Below, one piece after another: positions 8,825-18,237 of a DNA stretch of 64,000 bases (positions are counted from its first letter, which is position 1; each line of letters starts with the position of its first letter). Location of the stretch: assembly GCA_027334715.1 (NCBI GenBank), contig DAHWUG010000003.1, forward strand, positions 1 through 64,000, written 5' to 3'. The DNA is from Nanobdellota archaeon. Lineage in GTDB: Archaea > Nanobdellota > Nanobdellia > Pacearchaeales > GW2011-AR1. The translations under genes were made by a program, and so were the position numbers. The notes beneath the pieces are model-generated. The model saw only the letters and a program-made list of their open reading frames with translations. It did no database searches and was not told where the DNA came from.

Positions 8825-9304
8825 TTATTCAAAAAGGGCAAAGTAAATCACGCCGGGAATCTGGAAAAGGATAACTCCTGTGTGATAGATTGAATTTCTT
8901 GTCAGATTGAAAAACCAGGGAACAACATATGACGGGCCAAATCCCTGAAGCATAAGAACAACTGAAATAACCATCATGAATGTTCCCAGAAAAATCCAGA
9001 TTCCAACAAATGTATTGAGAATTTTGTGTGAAGAAAGGTCAAATGTGCTTCTCATGATAAAGCTTACAAGGGCAAAGGTCATTACAATAAAACTGATAAC
9101 AAAAGGAATTGATGCAGGAATGTTTATTCCGTTGAAAAAATTTCCTATTGTTCCGAGGCCTTCTATTGAAATAAGATTGAACATGTCATTGAACAAATAC
9201 CATGAAAAAAGGTAAAGGAGAACAAGAAGAACTTCTGAACGCGATGGCTGCTTCCATTTTATGCTTTCAACTTCTTTCCTCAGATTAATCAGCCTCTTTT
9301 TCAT
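8825..9304 (-). CDS. Multi-TM membrane protein
   Basis: 159-aa ORF with several hydrophobic segments. Confidence 0.6.
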   Translation of the reverse strand: MKKRLINLRKEVESIKWKQPSRSEVLLVLLYLFSWYLFNDMFNLISIEGLGTIGNFFNGINIPASIPFVISFIVMTFALVSFIMRSTFDLSSHKILNTFVGIWIFLGTFMMVISVVLMLQGFGPSYVVPWFFNLTRNSIYHTGVILFQIPGVIYFALFE

Positions 9305-9629
9305 GCTACAATAAGTGAAAGCTTGTTTAAAATATTAACTAAATTTATCTTTAGTATGTTTTTTTACTGCAAAAATGTCTTTCATAAAGTGTACAAATCG
9401 ATTTTATTAGGTAAGGTACTCTAAAATAAAAAGATGGTAAAAAGAAGTGATGACTCCTGGACTTGCAATGTAAAAAACATACATTCCTAATACACAACGC
9501 TTAAAAACCCATAAATCCACGCTATTTTGTAATGTCAGAAGTAGGGAGATTCGGTTCGTTAATATTTCGGTCGGTTGAACTAGTTCTAAGACAGACAAAT
9601 AACATGAGTGTAAGGAGGACAAAAATACA

Positions 9630-9959
9630 ATGAAAGTTTACGTAGGAAACTTGCCTTTTACAGTAGATGACGAAAAGCTCAGAGAACTTTTCAGTAAGTT
9701 CGGAGATGTTGAGGAAGCTACAATAATAAAGGACAAGTATTCAGGAAGATCGAAAGGATTCGGTTTCGTTACTTTCCAGGATGACGCTGCTGCCAAGAAA
9801 GCTATTGAGGAAATGAATGAGAAAGAAGTTGAAGGCAGAGCATTGAAAGTTAATGAAGCAAGGCCAATGGAAGAAAGGCCGCCTAGAAGAGATTTCGGTG
9901 GAAGAGGCGGAGGAAGAGAAGGCGGAAGAAGCTTTGGCGGTCCAAGAAGAAGGTTTTAG
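9630..9959 (+). CDS. RRM-domain RNA-binding protein with Gly/Arg-rich tail
   Basis: RNP2 KVYVGNLPF, RNP1 KGFGFVTF, tail DFGGRGGGREGGRSFGGPRRRF; RBS aaggagga. Confidence 0.92.
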   Translation: MKVYVGNLPFTVDDEKLRELFSKFGDVEEATIIKDKYSGRSKGFGFVTFQDDAAAKKAIEEMNEKEVEGRALKVNEARPMEERPPRRDFGGRGGGREGGRSFGGPRRRF

Positions 9960-9973
9960 GAATTAAAAAACTT

Positions 9974-10016
9974 CTAAAAAATACATTTTTTATTTTTATT
10001 TTTTAAAATATCTTTT
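9974..10016 (+). terminator. Poly-T archaeal-type terminator after the RRM gene
   Basis: acattttttatttttattttttaaaatatcttttt. Confidence 0.4.
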
Positions 10017-10116
10017 TAATTATGCATTATTATATTATATATTTTATAATATATATTTTACAGTATATAGTTTGACATCCGGAAAAGCTTAAATAATTTT
10101 AATATTACACATCCTT

Positions 10117-10365
10117 ATGCTAGAGGATATTGAATACAGAAATTATATAATCAAGTTGTCTAGTGAGCCCGAAGAAAAGCTTAGGGAAATTGCTGATAGT
10201 TACAAAAATGCCGGATGGCTGAGAAAGATTCTTTGGAGCATGTCTTCAGAAAAGAGGTTAATGGCAAAGGCAGCTGACTATCTCCTTACAGAAGGTAAAA
10301 AAAGAAGTCATGGAGAACTGGAAGGAAAGGTTATAACTGGTGAATTAAAGATAGTGCAGTTCTAA
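10117..10365 (+). CDS. Hypothetical protein
   Basis: 82-aa ORF. Confidence 0.5.
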   Translation: MLEDIEYRNYIIKLSSEPEEKLREIADSYKNAGWLRKILWSMSSEKRLMAKAADYLLTEGKKRSHGELEGKVITGELKIVQF

Positions 10366-10463
10366 AATTTTTTAAAAAAGATATTTTCTGTTTGCGGAAT
10401 GGGATAATTCTGAAAATAATAAAGAAATTATAAAATAAAAAATAACTTTTTATAAAAATCTAA

Positions 10464-10646
10464 TTAATTTTCAGAAAGAATTACATGCTCAAGCAAAGCG
10501 CCTGTATTCTTGGATTTTAAATCCAGAAATGCATATTGCGGCTCTCTACTCCTTATTTGCATGATTAGCTCGGTTATTTTTCTTCTTTCTTCATTTATTG
10601 CATCCTTTGCCTTGTAAATCCACTCATATTCAGGGTAATACTCCAT
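10464..10646 (-). CDS. Hypothetical small protein
   Basis: 60-aa ORF. Confidence 0.35.
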   Translation of the reverse strand: MEYYPEYEWIYKAKDAINEERRKITELIMQIRSREPQYAFLDLKSKNTGALLEHVILSEN

Positions 10647-10723
10647 GTAGTTAAAAATGCAGGAATCGTTATTTAAAGATTATTATTCACAAGGCTTAAA
10701 TATGCCTGAATTGTTAATTTTTT

Positions 10724-11004
10724 GTAAGTCGGGAAGTTAACTTTCGGGATTCAGCCTTTAATCAGGCAGATGTCGAAAAATATCGATATCGAATTCTGAG
10801 GAAGGTCCGGCCACCACATAACGTTGCCTTTTGAAAAAAAGGTTCTCGCGAGGGAAAGCTCCAGAACAGAAACGACCCTATTAAGTTAGGCTGAAACGAC
10901 TGACTCAACAGGTGCAACCTCTTTGTGAGGGCTTAGTCGAATGTTAACACAAACTGTCCCTGCATGCGGGGAGTTTGACAGAAGCTGGCCTATTCCTGAC
11001 TTAC
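10724..11004 (+). ncRNA. rnpB: RNase P RNA
   Basis: CR-I-like GAGGAAGGTCC, CR-V-like ACAGAAGCTGGCCTA; P1 ends pair (gtaagtcggga / tcctgacttac). Confidence 0.85.
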
Positions 11005-11064
11005 TTTTATTTTTCTCTTAGAAAGTCTTTTAAAACAAATATTGCTCAGATTATCAAGTTTTAA

Positions 11065-11136
11065 GGGCAGGTAGCTCAGTGGGAGAGCACATGACTGAAG
11101 CTCATGGCGTCGGGGGTTCGATTCCCTCTCTGCCCA
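11065..11136 (+). tRNA. tRNA-Phe (anticodon GAA)
   Basis: gggcagg...catga-ctGAAgc-tcatg...gggggttcgattccctc...tctgcccA cloverleaf. Confidence 0.9.
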
Positions 11137-11208
11137 TCCCCATAACATTTATAAAATTAAGTCTATTGGTATAAAAATAATGGTGATAAAAAATTAAAAG
11201 AGGAAAAA

Positions 11209-11466
11209 ATGGCTGAAGAAAGAATAAACAAGGATTCTATTGCATACACTCTTGGAATTTTAAGCATAGTTTTTGCATTTACGTCAGCATTGACCGGAAT
11301 AATTGTATCAATAATCGGAGTATACCAAAGCAAGGGGCTTAAAAAAGCAAGAAGATTGAATGTAATTGGCCTTGTTTTGTCAATAGTTATGTTCATAATA
11401 AACATTATTGCAGGAATTTACTTTTTAAACTCTGGATTGTCAAGCACGGGTACTTTCCCATTTTAA
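11209..11466 (+). CDS. DUF4190-like small membrane protein
   Basis: AYTLGILSIVFAFTSALTGIIVSIIGVYQSKGLKKARRLNVIGLVLSIV. Confidence 0.65.
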   Translation: MAEERINKDSIAYTLGILSIVFAFTSALTGIIVSIIGVYQSKGLKKARRLNVIGLVLSIVMFIINIIAGIYFLNSGLSSTGTFPF

Positions 11467-11467
11467 A

Positions 11468-12025
11468 ATGAGCATAAAAAATTACAAGAAAGGCCAGATG
11501 GAAATGTCTATGGGAACAATAGTTACCATAGTTCTTCTGGTGATTGTTCTTGTTTTGGGAATCTTCTTTATACAAAAAATCTTCAACTCTGGTTCAAATG
11601 TTATTGACCAAGTTGATTCTTCTGTTAATGGTCAACTAAGCACATTGTTTGGTCAGGATCAGACAAAGCAGATAGTTTTTTATCCATCTAATCAAATGAT
11701 AATAAACAAGGGAAGTTCTGGCGGGTTTGCTTTTTCCTTAAGAAACACTGACAACACTAATGGAGTTTTTTCTTATGATGTTTTTGTTCAGGAAATCGGT
11801 TCAGATTGTACAATGACCAAAGATGAAGCAAATAACTTAATCATTCTTGGAGGAACAGGGGCCAATATAAACATACCATCAGGAAGTTTCCTTGAACAGG
11901 GGATACTTGTAAAGTTTAAGATCCCTCCCTCAGCGCCTTTGTGTGATATCAGATACGGAATAGACGTTCAAAAAGATGGAAATACTTATATTCCAACAGT
12001 AAGTGTTGATTTAACAATAAAGTAA
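11468..12025 (+). CDS. Secreted/pilin-like protein with prepilin-like N-terminus
   Basis: MSIKNYKKGQMEMSMGTIVTIVLLVIVLVLGIFFIQKIF. Confidence 0.7.
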   Translation: MSIKNYKKGQMEMSMGTIVTIVLLVIVLVLGIFFIQKIFNSGSNVIDQVDSSVNGQLSTLFGQDQTKQIVFYPSNQMIINKGSSGGFAFSLRNTDNTNGVFSYDVFVQEIGSDCTMTKDEANNLIILGGTGANINIPSGSFLEQGILVKFKIPPSAPLCDIRYGIDVQKDGNTYIPTVSVDLTIK

Positions 12026-12080
12026 ATCTTTTATTTCCTGTAACCTTAACTTTTATTAATTGATTTTACATTGATTATTC

Positions 12081-13460
12081 ATGCATGAAAAACTTAAAAT
12101 CTATAATACTTTAACAAGAAAAAAAGAGGATTTCAAGCCGATAAAGCCGGGATTTGCAGGAATATACACATGCGGACCAACTGTCTATTGGTATCAGCAT
12201 ATAGGAAATCTTAGAAGCTATATTTTTCCAGATATTCTCAAAAGAGTACTAATCTATGATGGATTCAAGGTCAAGCAGATAATAAATATAACAGATGTAG
12301 GGCATTTAACTTCTGATGCAGATACGGGAGAGGACAAGATGGAAAAGGCTGCAAAAAAAGAGGGAAAAGCCGCAAAAGATATTGCAGATTATTATTTCAA
12401 AATTTTCAGGGAGGACTTAAAAAAAATAAATGTCCTTGAGCCAAGCGAATGGACAAAGGCTACAGAAAACATAAAAGAGCAGATTGAACTGATAAAAAAG
12501 CTTGAGGAAAAAGGATACACCTACAAAACAAGTGATGGAATTTATTTCAACACTTCAAAATTCAAGGATTATGGCAAGCTTGCGGGTCTTAAAAAAGAGG
12601 GGATCAAGGCAGGAAAAAGGATTGCTGTCGGAGAGAAAAAAAATAGCACTGACTTTGCACTGTGGAAATTCTCTGAAACTCCCGGAGAAAGGCTTCAGGA
12701 ATGGAATTCTCCATGGGGAATCGGATTCCCTGGATGGCATATTGAGTGCAGTGCCATGTCAATGAAATATCTTGGAGAACATTTTGACATACACACAGGC
12801 GGCCAGGACCATATACAAATACACCATACAAATGAAATTGCCCAAAGCGAAGCTGCAACAGGAAAAAAATTTGTTAATTACTGGGTTCACGGGGCATGGC
12901 TTTTGTTCAGGGGAGAAAAAATATCAAAAAGCTCCGGAGGATTATACACCATTTCAGAGCTTGAGAAAAAAGGATTTGAACCTTTAGACTTCAGGTATCT
13001 CTGCCTAGGAACGCATTATCGAAAGCCATTAAGCTTTACTTTTGAAAATCTTGAGACGGCAAAAAATTCATATCAAAGACTGAAGAATATAATAAAAGAA
13101 CTTAAAGAAAGCGGAAAAATAAACAAAAAATATCTTCAGGAGTTTGAGAAAGCTGTTAATGATGACATGGACATGCCAAGAGCACTGCAGGTGCTGTGGA
13201 ATTTGCTTAGAGACAAGAAAGCAGAAGGGAAAAAAGAAACTATTAAGGAAATGGACAAAATTTTTGGACTTGATTTGCTCAGGGAAGATAAAATTGAACT
13301 TCCTGCTGAAATAAAAAGCATGGTAAAGCAAAGGGAAGAAATGAGAAAAAAAGGAAGATGGGAAGAGGCTGACAGAATAAGGGATGAAATAAAAGATAAA
13401 GGCTATGTCATTGAAGATACAAAAGACGGATTTTTAGTAAAAAAAGAGCAAAAGATGTAA
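12081..13460 (+). CDS. cysS: Cysteinyl-tRNA synthetase
   Basis: YTCGPTVYWYQHIGNLR, GWHIECSAM, GEKISKSSGG. Confidence 0.95.
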   Translation: MHEKLKIYNTLTRKKEDFKPIKPGFAGIYTCGPTVYWYQHIGNLRSYIFPDILKRVLIYDGFKVKQIINITDVGHLTSDADTGEDKMEKAAKKEGKAAKDIADYYFKIFREDLKKINVLEPSEWTKATENIKEQIELIKKLEEKGYTYKTSDGIYFNTSKFKDYGKLAGLKKEGIKAGKRIAVGEKKNSTDFALWKFSETPGERLQEWNSPWGIGFPGWHIECSAMSMKYLGEHFDIHTGGQDHIQIHHTNEIAQSEAATGKKFVNYWVHGAWLLFRGEKISKSSGGLYTISELEKKGFEPLDFRYLCLGTHYRKPLSFTFENLETAKNSYQRLKNIIKELKESGKINKKYLQEFEKAVNDDMDMPRALQVLWNLLRDKKAEGKKETIKEMDKIFGLDLLREDKIELPAEIKSMVKQREEMRKKGRWEEADRIRDEIKDKGYVIEDTKDGFLVKKEQKM

Positions 13461-13527
13461 CTTTTGTTTCATAAGTTTTAAATATGGCAGAGATTTTCAA
13501 TAAAAATTAGGCAAAAAAAGAGGAAAA

Positions 13528-14829
13528 ATGACTGAAAAAAAAGTTGAATGGTATCATAGTTTTATAAATCTGAAATACAAACCAAAAAAAACAGACTTGA
13601 AAGTTCTTTATTATTTCGAACCTGCAAAGGGAATAACAAAGGAAGATGCCATAGGAAGAATTGCGTCTGAAAGCAGCACAGGGACATGGACAACCTTATT
13701 CAAGCTTCCTCCAAGAATGAAAGAATTAATGGCAACTGCCTACAAAATTGAAGGAAATTATGTTCATGTTGCATATCCTTTTGATTTGTGGGAAAGGGGA
13801 AACATGCCACAACTTCTTTCAGGAATTGCGGGAAATATTTTTGGGATGAAAGCTCTAAACAATCTTAAACTTATTGACGCATCTCTTCCTTATGAATATC
13901 TCCAGGGATTTAAGGGACCTAATCTGGGAATTCCTGGATTGAGAAAATATTTTCATGTTTACAACAGGCCGTTGACCGGCGCTGTTCCAAAACCAAAAAT
14001 TGGATTCACATCAGAAGAGCATGCGAAAATTGGGTATGAAACATGGATGGGCGGATTTGACCTAGTCAAGGATGACGAGAATCTTACAAGCACAAGTTTC
14101 AATAATTTTTACAGGAGGGTGGAGCTTATGGCAAAAATGAGGGACAAAGCAGAGAAGGAAACAGGAGAAATAAAGGATGCTCTGATAAACATAACATCTA
14201 AAACAAAAGAAATGGAAAAACGAGCAAAGTTTTTGCATAATCATGGATTCAAATATGCGATGATTGATGTTGTGACATGTGGCACAGCTGCTGTCCAGAC
14301 TTTAAGGGAGACAATGGGCGATTATGGAATGGCAATTCATGCGCATAGAGCAATGCATGCTGCATTTGATAGGAATCCCAAGCATGGAATATCAATGGAA
14401 TTTCTTGCAAAAATAATGAAGACAATTGGAGTTGACCAGATACATTCTGGAACAGCAGTAGGAAAATTAATTGGCAGCAGGGAAGAGGTTTTATCTGTTG
14501 CGAATGTCCTCAGGGAGAAAAATGTTAAACCTTATAAAAAAGTTTTATTAGAACAAGCATGGGGGAACATGAAACCCGCATTTCCGGTGACTTCAGGAGG
14601 ATTGCATCCCGGCATAGTTCCAGATGTTATGAATATTTATGGAATAAATTCAGTCATTCTTATTTCAGGCGGAATACATGGTCATCCTCGTGGAACAAGG
14701 GCAGGGGCAATTGCTTCAATGCAGGCAATAGAAGCAACAAACAAAAAAATAAGCCTTGAGGAATATGCAAAAACACATAAAGAACTTAGGGAAGCCCTGG
14801 AAAAATGGGGAAGAATGAGACCTGAATAA
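13528..14829 (+). CDS. rbcL: RuBisCO large subunit, archaeal type III-like
   Basis: AVPKPKIG, GGFDLVKDDENLTS, HAHRAMHAAF, HSGTAVGKLIG, SGGLHPG, SGGIHGHPRGTRAG. Confidence 0.95.
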   Translation: MTEKKVEWYHSFINLKYKPKKTDLKVLYYFEPAKGITKEDAIGRIASESSTGTWTTLFKLPPRMKELMATAYKIEGNYVHVAYPFDLWERGNMPQLLSGIAGNIFGMKALNNLKLIDASLPYEYLQGFKGPNLGIPGLRKYFHVYNRPLTGAVPKPKIGFTSEEHAKIGYETWMGGFDLVKDDENLTSTSFNNFYRRVELMAKMRDKAEKETGEIKDALINITSKTKEMEKRAKFLHNHGFKYAMIDVVTCGTAAVQTLRETMGDYGMAIHAHRAMHAAFDRNPKHGISMEFLAKIMKTIGVDQIHSGTAVGKLIGSREEVLSVANVLREKNVKPYKKVLLEQAWGNMKPAFPVTSGGLHPGIVPDVMNIYGINSVILISGGIHGHPRGTRAGAIASMQAIEATNKKISLEEYAKTHKELREALEKWGRMRPE

Positions 14830-14847
14830 AAAACTCCTGAAAATAAA

Positions 14848-15294
14848 ATGCCAAAGTACAGACAAGCTGTTTTTGCCTTGCCTTATGCAAAAACAAAAAA
14901 TGGAATTGAATATATTCTTCTTAAGAGAAAACTGCACTGGGTTGGGTGGGAATTCACCAAAGGAGGAATAGAGAAAGGAGAGAAAAAAGAGGAAACGGCA
15001 AGAAGAGAATTGAGAGAGGAAACTGGGAGACGTGCATTAAAAATAAAAAGATTCAATTTTTCCGGAAAATACAAATACAACAAAAAGTTTCCAACAAGGC
15101 ATGGAATGATCGGGCAAACGTTCACTCTTTTTGCGGGAGAAGTAAAAAAAGGGCCCGTAAAAATCTCAAGAAAAGAGCATTCAAGGCATAAATGGGTGGA
15201 TTTTTCCCAAGCAATTAAAATGCTGAAGTTTGCGGACCAAAGAAAATCCTTAAGAATTGTGAATTCATGGTTAATGCATGGCAGAAAAAATTAA
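14848..15294 (+). CDS. NUDIX hydrolase
   Basis: GGIEKGEKKEETARRELREETGR Nudix box. Confidence 0.92.
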   Translation: MPKYRQAVFALPYAKTKNGIEYILLKRKLHWVGWEFTKGGIEKGEKKEETARRELREETGRRALKIKRFNFSGKYKYNKKFPTRHGMIGQTFTLFAGEVKKGPVKISRKEHSRHKWVDFSQAIKMLKFADQRKSLRIVNSWLMHGRKN

Positions 15295-15655
15295 GTTCAG
15301 GGAGATAAAAATTCCCACAGGTTCTGAGTTTATTCTTGGTAGAGACGAAAGAAGCAATGATGAGCTTATGAAAAAATTCAAGGGGAAAGAAAATGTTATT
15401 CTTCACACTAAAGCTCCGGGAAGCCCTTTTTGCGTTATAAAAAGCAAGGTTTTTGAAGGCGATGTGAATGCTGCAGCTGTTCTTTGCGCAAGATATAGCC
15501 AGGACTGGAGAGACAACAAAGGAGATGTTGCAATTAATGTTTTCACAGGAAAGGATATTTCCAAAGGGAAAAAAATGAAGGCAGGAACATGGAATGTAAA
15601 AGAATTCAGGACAATAATAGTTAAAAAGGAAGACATTTTGAAAGTTCTGAAATGA
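15278..15655 (+). CDS. Standalone NFACT-R-like RNA-binding protein
   Basis: GRDERSNDELMKK...ENVILHTKAPGSPFCVIK...AWNVKEF-like C-terminus. Confidence 0.75.
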   Translation: MAEKIKFREIKIPTGSEFILGRDERSNDELMKKFKGKENVILHTKAPGSPFCVIKSKVFEGDVNAAAVLCARYSQDWRDNKGDVAINVFTGKDISKGKKMKAGTWNVKEFRTIIVKKEDILKVLK

Positions 15656-16209
15656 TAAAAGTTGCTCTGATTGGTGCGCATGGATCTGGAAAAACTACTG
15701 CATGCCTGGACATTGCGCTTGGCTTAAAAAAAGAAGGAGTTGGTGTTGTGAAGATTCTTGATGAAGTAGCAACAGAGCTTCCAAGATTGCCCGGTTTTGC
15801 GATAAATGAAAGCACAACTGAATTGGCTCAGAGGTATATTCTGCTAGAACAAATGAGGGGAGAGATATTCTATGAAGCAAAACAAAATATTGATGTCCTT
15901 ATATGTGACAGGGGTTCTATTGATAATTATGCTTATTTTAAACGGGGAGGATTCAGCGATTCTGTACTTGATTCATTTGTAAGGGAGCATGCCAAGAGTT
16001 ATGACGCATTATTCAAGATCCATCCGGATTCAAAATATCTAAAAGATGATGGAATAAGATCAACGAGCAGACCATTCCAGATTGAAATAGACGGCATTGT
16101 TACCAAAATATTAAAAGAATGGAATATTCCGTTTGACTGCTATGACGGAGATCCAATATTGGCATCAAAAAAAGCAGTAAAAAAAATAATTAACTTAATG
16201 GACAGATAA
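15652..16209 (+). CDS. P-loop kinase/ATPase (AAA_28-like)
   Basis: IGAHGSGKTTACLDIA, LICDRGSIDNYAYF. Confidence 0.8.
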   Translation: MIKVALIGAHGSGKTTACLDIALGLKKEGVGVVKILDEVATELPRLPGFAINESTTELAQRYILLEQMRGEIFYEAKQNIDVLICDRGSIDNYAYFKRGGFSDSVLDSFVREHAKSYDALFKIHPDSKYLKDDGIRSTSRPFQIEIDGIVTKILKEWNIPFDCYDGDPILASKKAVKKIINLMDR

Positions 16210-16210
16210 A

Positions 16211-16453
16211 ATGTCAACAAGCCATTCACAACTGGGAAAAAATGGAGTAACCGGGAATTTCATTGAAACAATGAAGGACCATTTTAAGAATCATGACAAT
16301 GTGAAGGTTTCTGTGCTGAAAAGCGCGGGGCACAGCAAAGAAGCAAATGAAAAATACAAAAACGAGATCCTTGAAAAAATGGGTGAACATTATACTGCAA
16401 AGACGGTAGGGTTCACAATATTTGTTAAGAAATGGAGAAAGAAAGCAAGATAG
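16211..16453 (+). CDS. YhbY/CRM-like RNA-binding protein
   Basis: LGKNGVTGNFIETMKDHFKNHDNVKVSVLKSA...TVGFTIFVKK. Confidence 0.65.
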   Translation: MSTSHSQLGKNGVTGNFIETMKDHFKNHDNVKVSVLKSAGHSKEANEKYKNEILEKMGEHYTAKTVGFTIFVKKWRKKAR

Positions 16454-16463
16454 AATTTTGAAA

Positions 16464-16805
16464 ATGGAAAGAAGAGAGTATTTTGTAAGAAAAAGAAGCC
16501 ATTTGATTGATATCAGAGATTATATCGAAGAACTTTATGTTAAAGAAGGGAAAGGAATAGGGGTTATTAGGGATGGGAAAATAAATGTTTATCATGTTCC
16601 AGATTATTTTGGGGAAAATTCAAAATATTGCGGAAGTGTTATTGTCGCTCTATGTTTTTCAACCAATCAGGTCATACTTACTGGAAATCCATTAGATATT
16701 GGCTCAATGAAAACTGATTTAGAAAATGTTATTGAAGGCACTTTAATGGCAAATAAGATAGTTAAAAATGGGCAACAGTGGGGAAGCAGTAGGTTTATAA
16801 ATTGA
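16464..16805 (+). CDS. Hypothetical protein
   Basis: ORF; likely start MERREYFVRKRSH. Confidence 0.5.
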   Translation: MERREYFVRKRSHLIDIRDYIEELYVKEGKGIGVIRDGKINVYHVPDYFGENSKYCGSVIVALCFSTNQVILTGNPLDIGSMKTDLENVIEGTLMANKIVKNGQQWGSSRFIN

Positions 16806-16869
16806 AAATTGCCCTTAATTTAAGCTAACTTCACAATGTGAGGTTCTAATTCCGAAAGGAATGCTAATA

Positions 16870-17301
16870 ATGGAAAAAAATTCAGTATACGAGATGAACC
16901 CTCAGGAATACAACTTGAAATTAGCAGAAGCTTTGAAAAAAATTCCGGAATTCAAGGCGCCTGAATGGGTAGAATTTGTTAAGTCAAGCCCTTCAAAAGA
17001 AAGGCCGATAGACGAGCCTGATTTCTGGTACAAAAGAGCTGCAAGCATTCTCAGGCAAATTTACAGGAAAAAAACAATAGGAGTAAACAGGCTGAGAACA
17101 AGATATGGAAGCAAGAAAAACAGGGGAATGAAGCCAGAGAGATTCATGAAATCTGGCGGAAAAATAATCCGTGTTATTCTCCAGCAATCTGACAATGCAG
17201 GATTCACAGAAATTGTTAAAAAAATAAAAGGAGTAAGGGAAAAAAGGCCGGGAAGGCAGCTTACTGAAAAAGGAAGAAAATTCTTGGAGGCAATAAATTA
17301 G
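16870..17301 (+). CDS. 30S ribosomal protein S19e
   Basis: PEWVEFVKSSPSKERPIDEPDFWYKRAASILRQIY. Confidence 0.92.
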   Translation: MEKNSVYEMNPQEYNLKLAEALKKIPEFKAPEWVEFVKSSPSKERPIDEPDFWYKRAASILRQIYRKKTIGVNRLRTRYGSKKNRGMKPERFMKSGGKIIRVILQQSDNAGFTEIVKKIKGVREKRPGRQLTEKGRKFLEAIN

Positions 17302-17302
17302 A

Positions 17303-17506
17303 ATGGGAATAAAAAATCCGGGGAAAAAAGCAACGCTTGCAAAGAAAGGAAGGCAGACAAAGTGGGCGCCTGTATGGGCAGTGCTCAACAAATACGGGAT
17401 GGGAAAAAAGGTGCATCCATCTGCAATGACAAGATACAGAAGATCATGGAGAAGGACAAAACTGCATATTAAACCAAGAAAACAGAGAAAATACCACTTC
17501 GGATAA
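17303..17506 (+). CDS. 50S ribosomal protein L39e
   Basis: AVLNKYGMGKKVHPSAMTRYRRSWRRTKLHI; L39e-like basic peptide between S19e and L31e. Confidence 0.7.
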   Translation: MGIKNPGKKATLAKKGRQTKWAPVWAVLNKYGMGKKVHPSAMTRYRRSWRRTKLHIKPRKQRKYHFG

Positions 17507-17513
17507 ATAAAAA

Positions 17514-18206
17514 ATGGCAGAAGAAAAAAAGGAAGAAATAAAAAAACACGAAAAGACTGAAACTGAAGAAAAGAAAGAAATGATGGCAGAAGAAAAAAAG
17601 CCGGAGGCAAAAACAGAATCAAAAGCGGAGAAGAAAGAAGAAAAAAAGGAAGAGAAAACAGAGAAAAAGCAGGAAAAAGAATTCATAATCCCCTTAAGAA
17701 AAACATTCAGAAACACAGTCATATACAAAAGGACTCCAAAAGCAATAAGGACAATAAAGGAATTTCTCTTAAGACATATGAAGTTTTATGACGGAAACTT
17801 GAAAAGCGTTAAGATAGACAAATATCTCAATGAATTTATCTGGGCAAGAAGCATAAGGAATCCTCCTGCAAAAGTCAAAATTAAGGCTTTTGTAGACGGC
17901 GATTTCATAAGGGCAGAGCTTGCAGAATTCCCCGAAAATTTAAGATTCAAAAAAGAAAGGCTTGAAAAAAGAGAAAAGAAAGCTGAAACAGAAAAAGAAA
18001 AGGAAAAGAAGAAAGAGCCTGAAAAAACAGAGGAAACAAAGGAGAAAACAGAAGAGGAAAAGAAGGAAGAGAAAGAAAAGAAATCAGCTGTTGTAGAAGC
18101 CGGGAAGCAGATGGAAAAAACAACTGCAAAACAGGCAAAGCATCAGGCAAAAGGAGCACCAAAACAGCAGAAAACTCAGCCAAGACGAATGGCATTGCAG
18201 AAGTAA
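17514..18206 (+). CDS. 50S ribosomal protein L31e with K/E-rich extensions at both ends
   Basis: IIPLRKTFRNTVIYKRTPKAIRTIKEFLLRHMK...IDKYLNEFIWARSIRNPPAKVKIKA. Confidence 0.85.
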   Translation: MAEEKKEEIKKHEKTETEEKKEMMAEEKKPEAKTESKAEKKEEKKEEKTEKKQEKEFIIPLRKTFRNTVIYKRTPKAIRTIKEFLLRHMKFYDGNLKSVKIDKYLNEFIWARSIRNPPAKVKIKAFVDGDFIRAELAEFPENLRFKKERLEKREKKAETEKEKEKKKEPEKTEETKEKTEEEKKEEKEKKSAVVEAGKQMEKTTAKQAKHQAKGAPKQQKTQPRRMALQK

Positions 18207-18237
18207 AGTTTTATTAATTTCTAAAGCAGTTTATTAT

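Noticed and set aside
12502-12765. Overlapping ORFs inside cysS (12502-12765, 12604-12858, 12772-12987)
   Set aside because: Alternative frames of a well-conserved synthetase gene.
16993-17622. 209-aa minus-strand ORF (Phe/Leu/Pro-rich)
   Set aside because: Antisense to S19e, L39e and L31e coding sequences; composition is the mirror of Lys/Glu codons.
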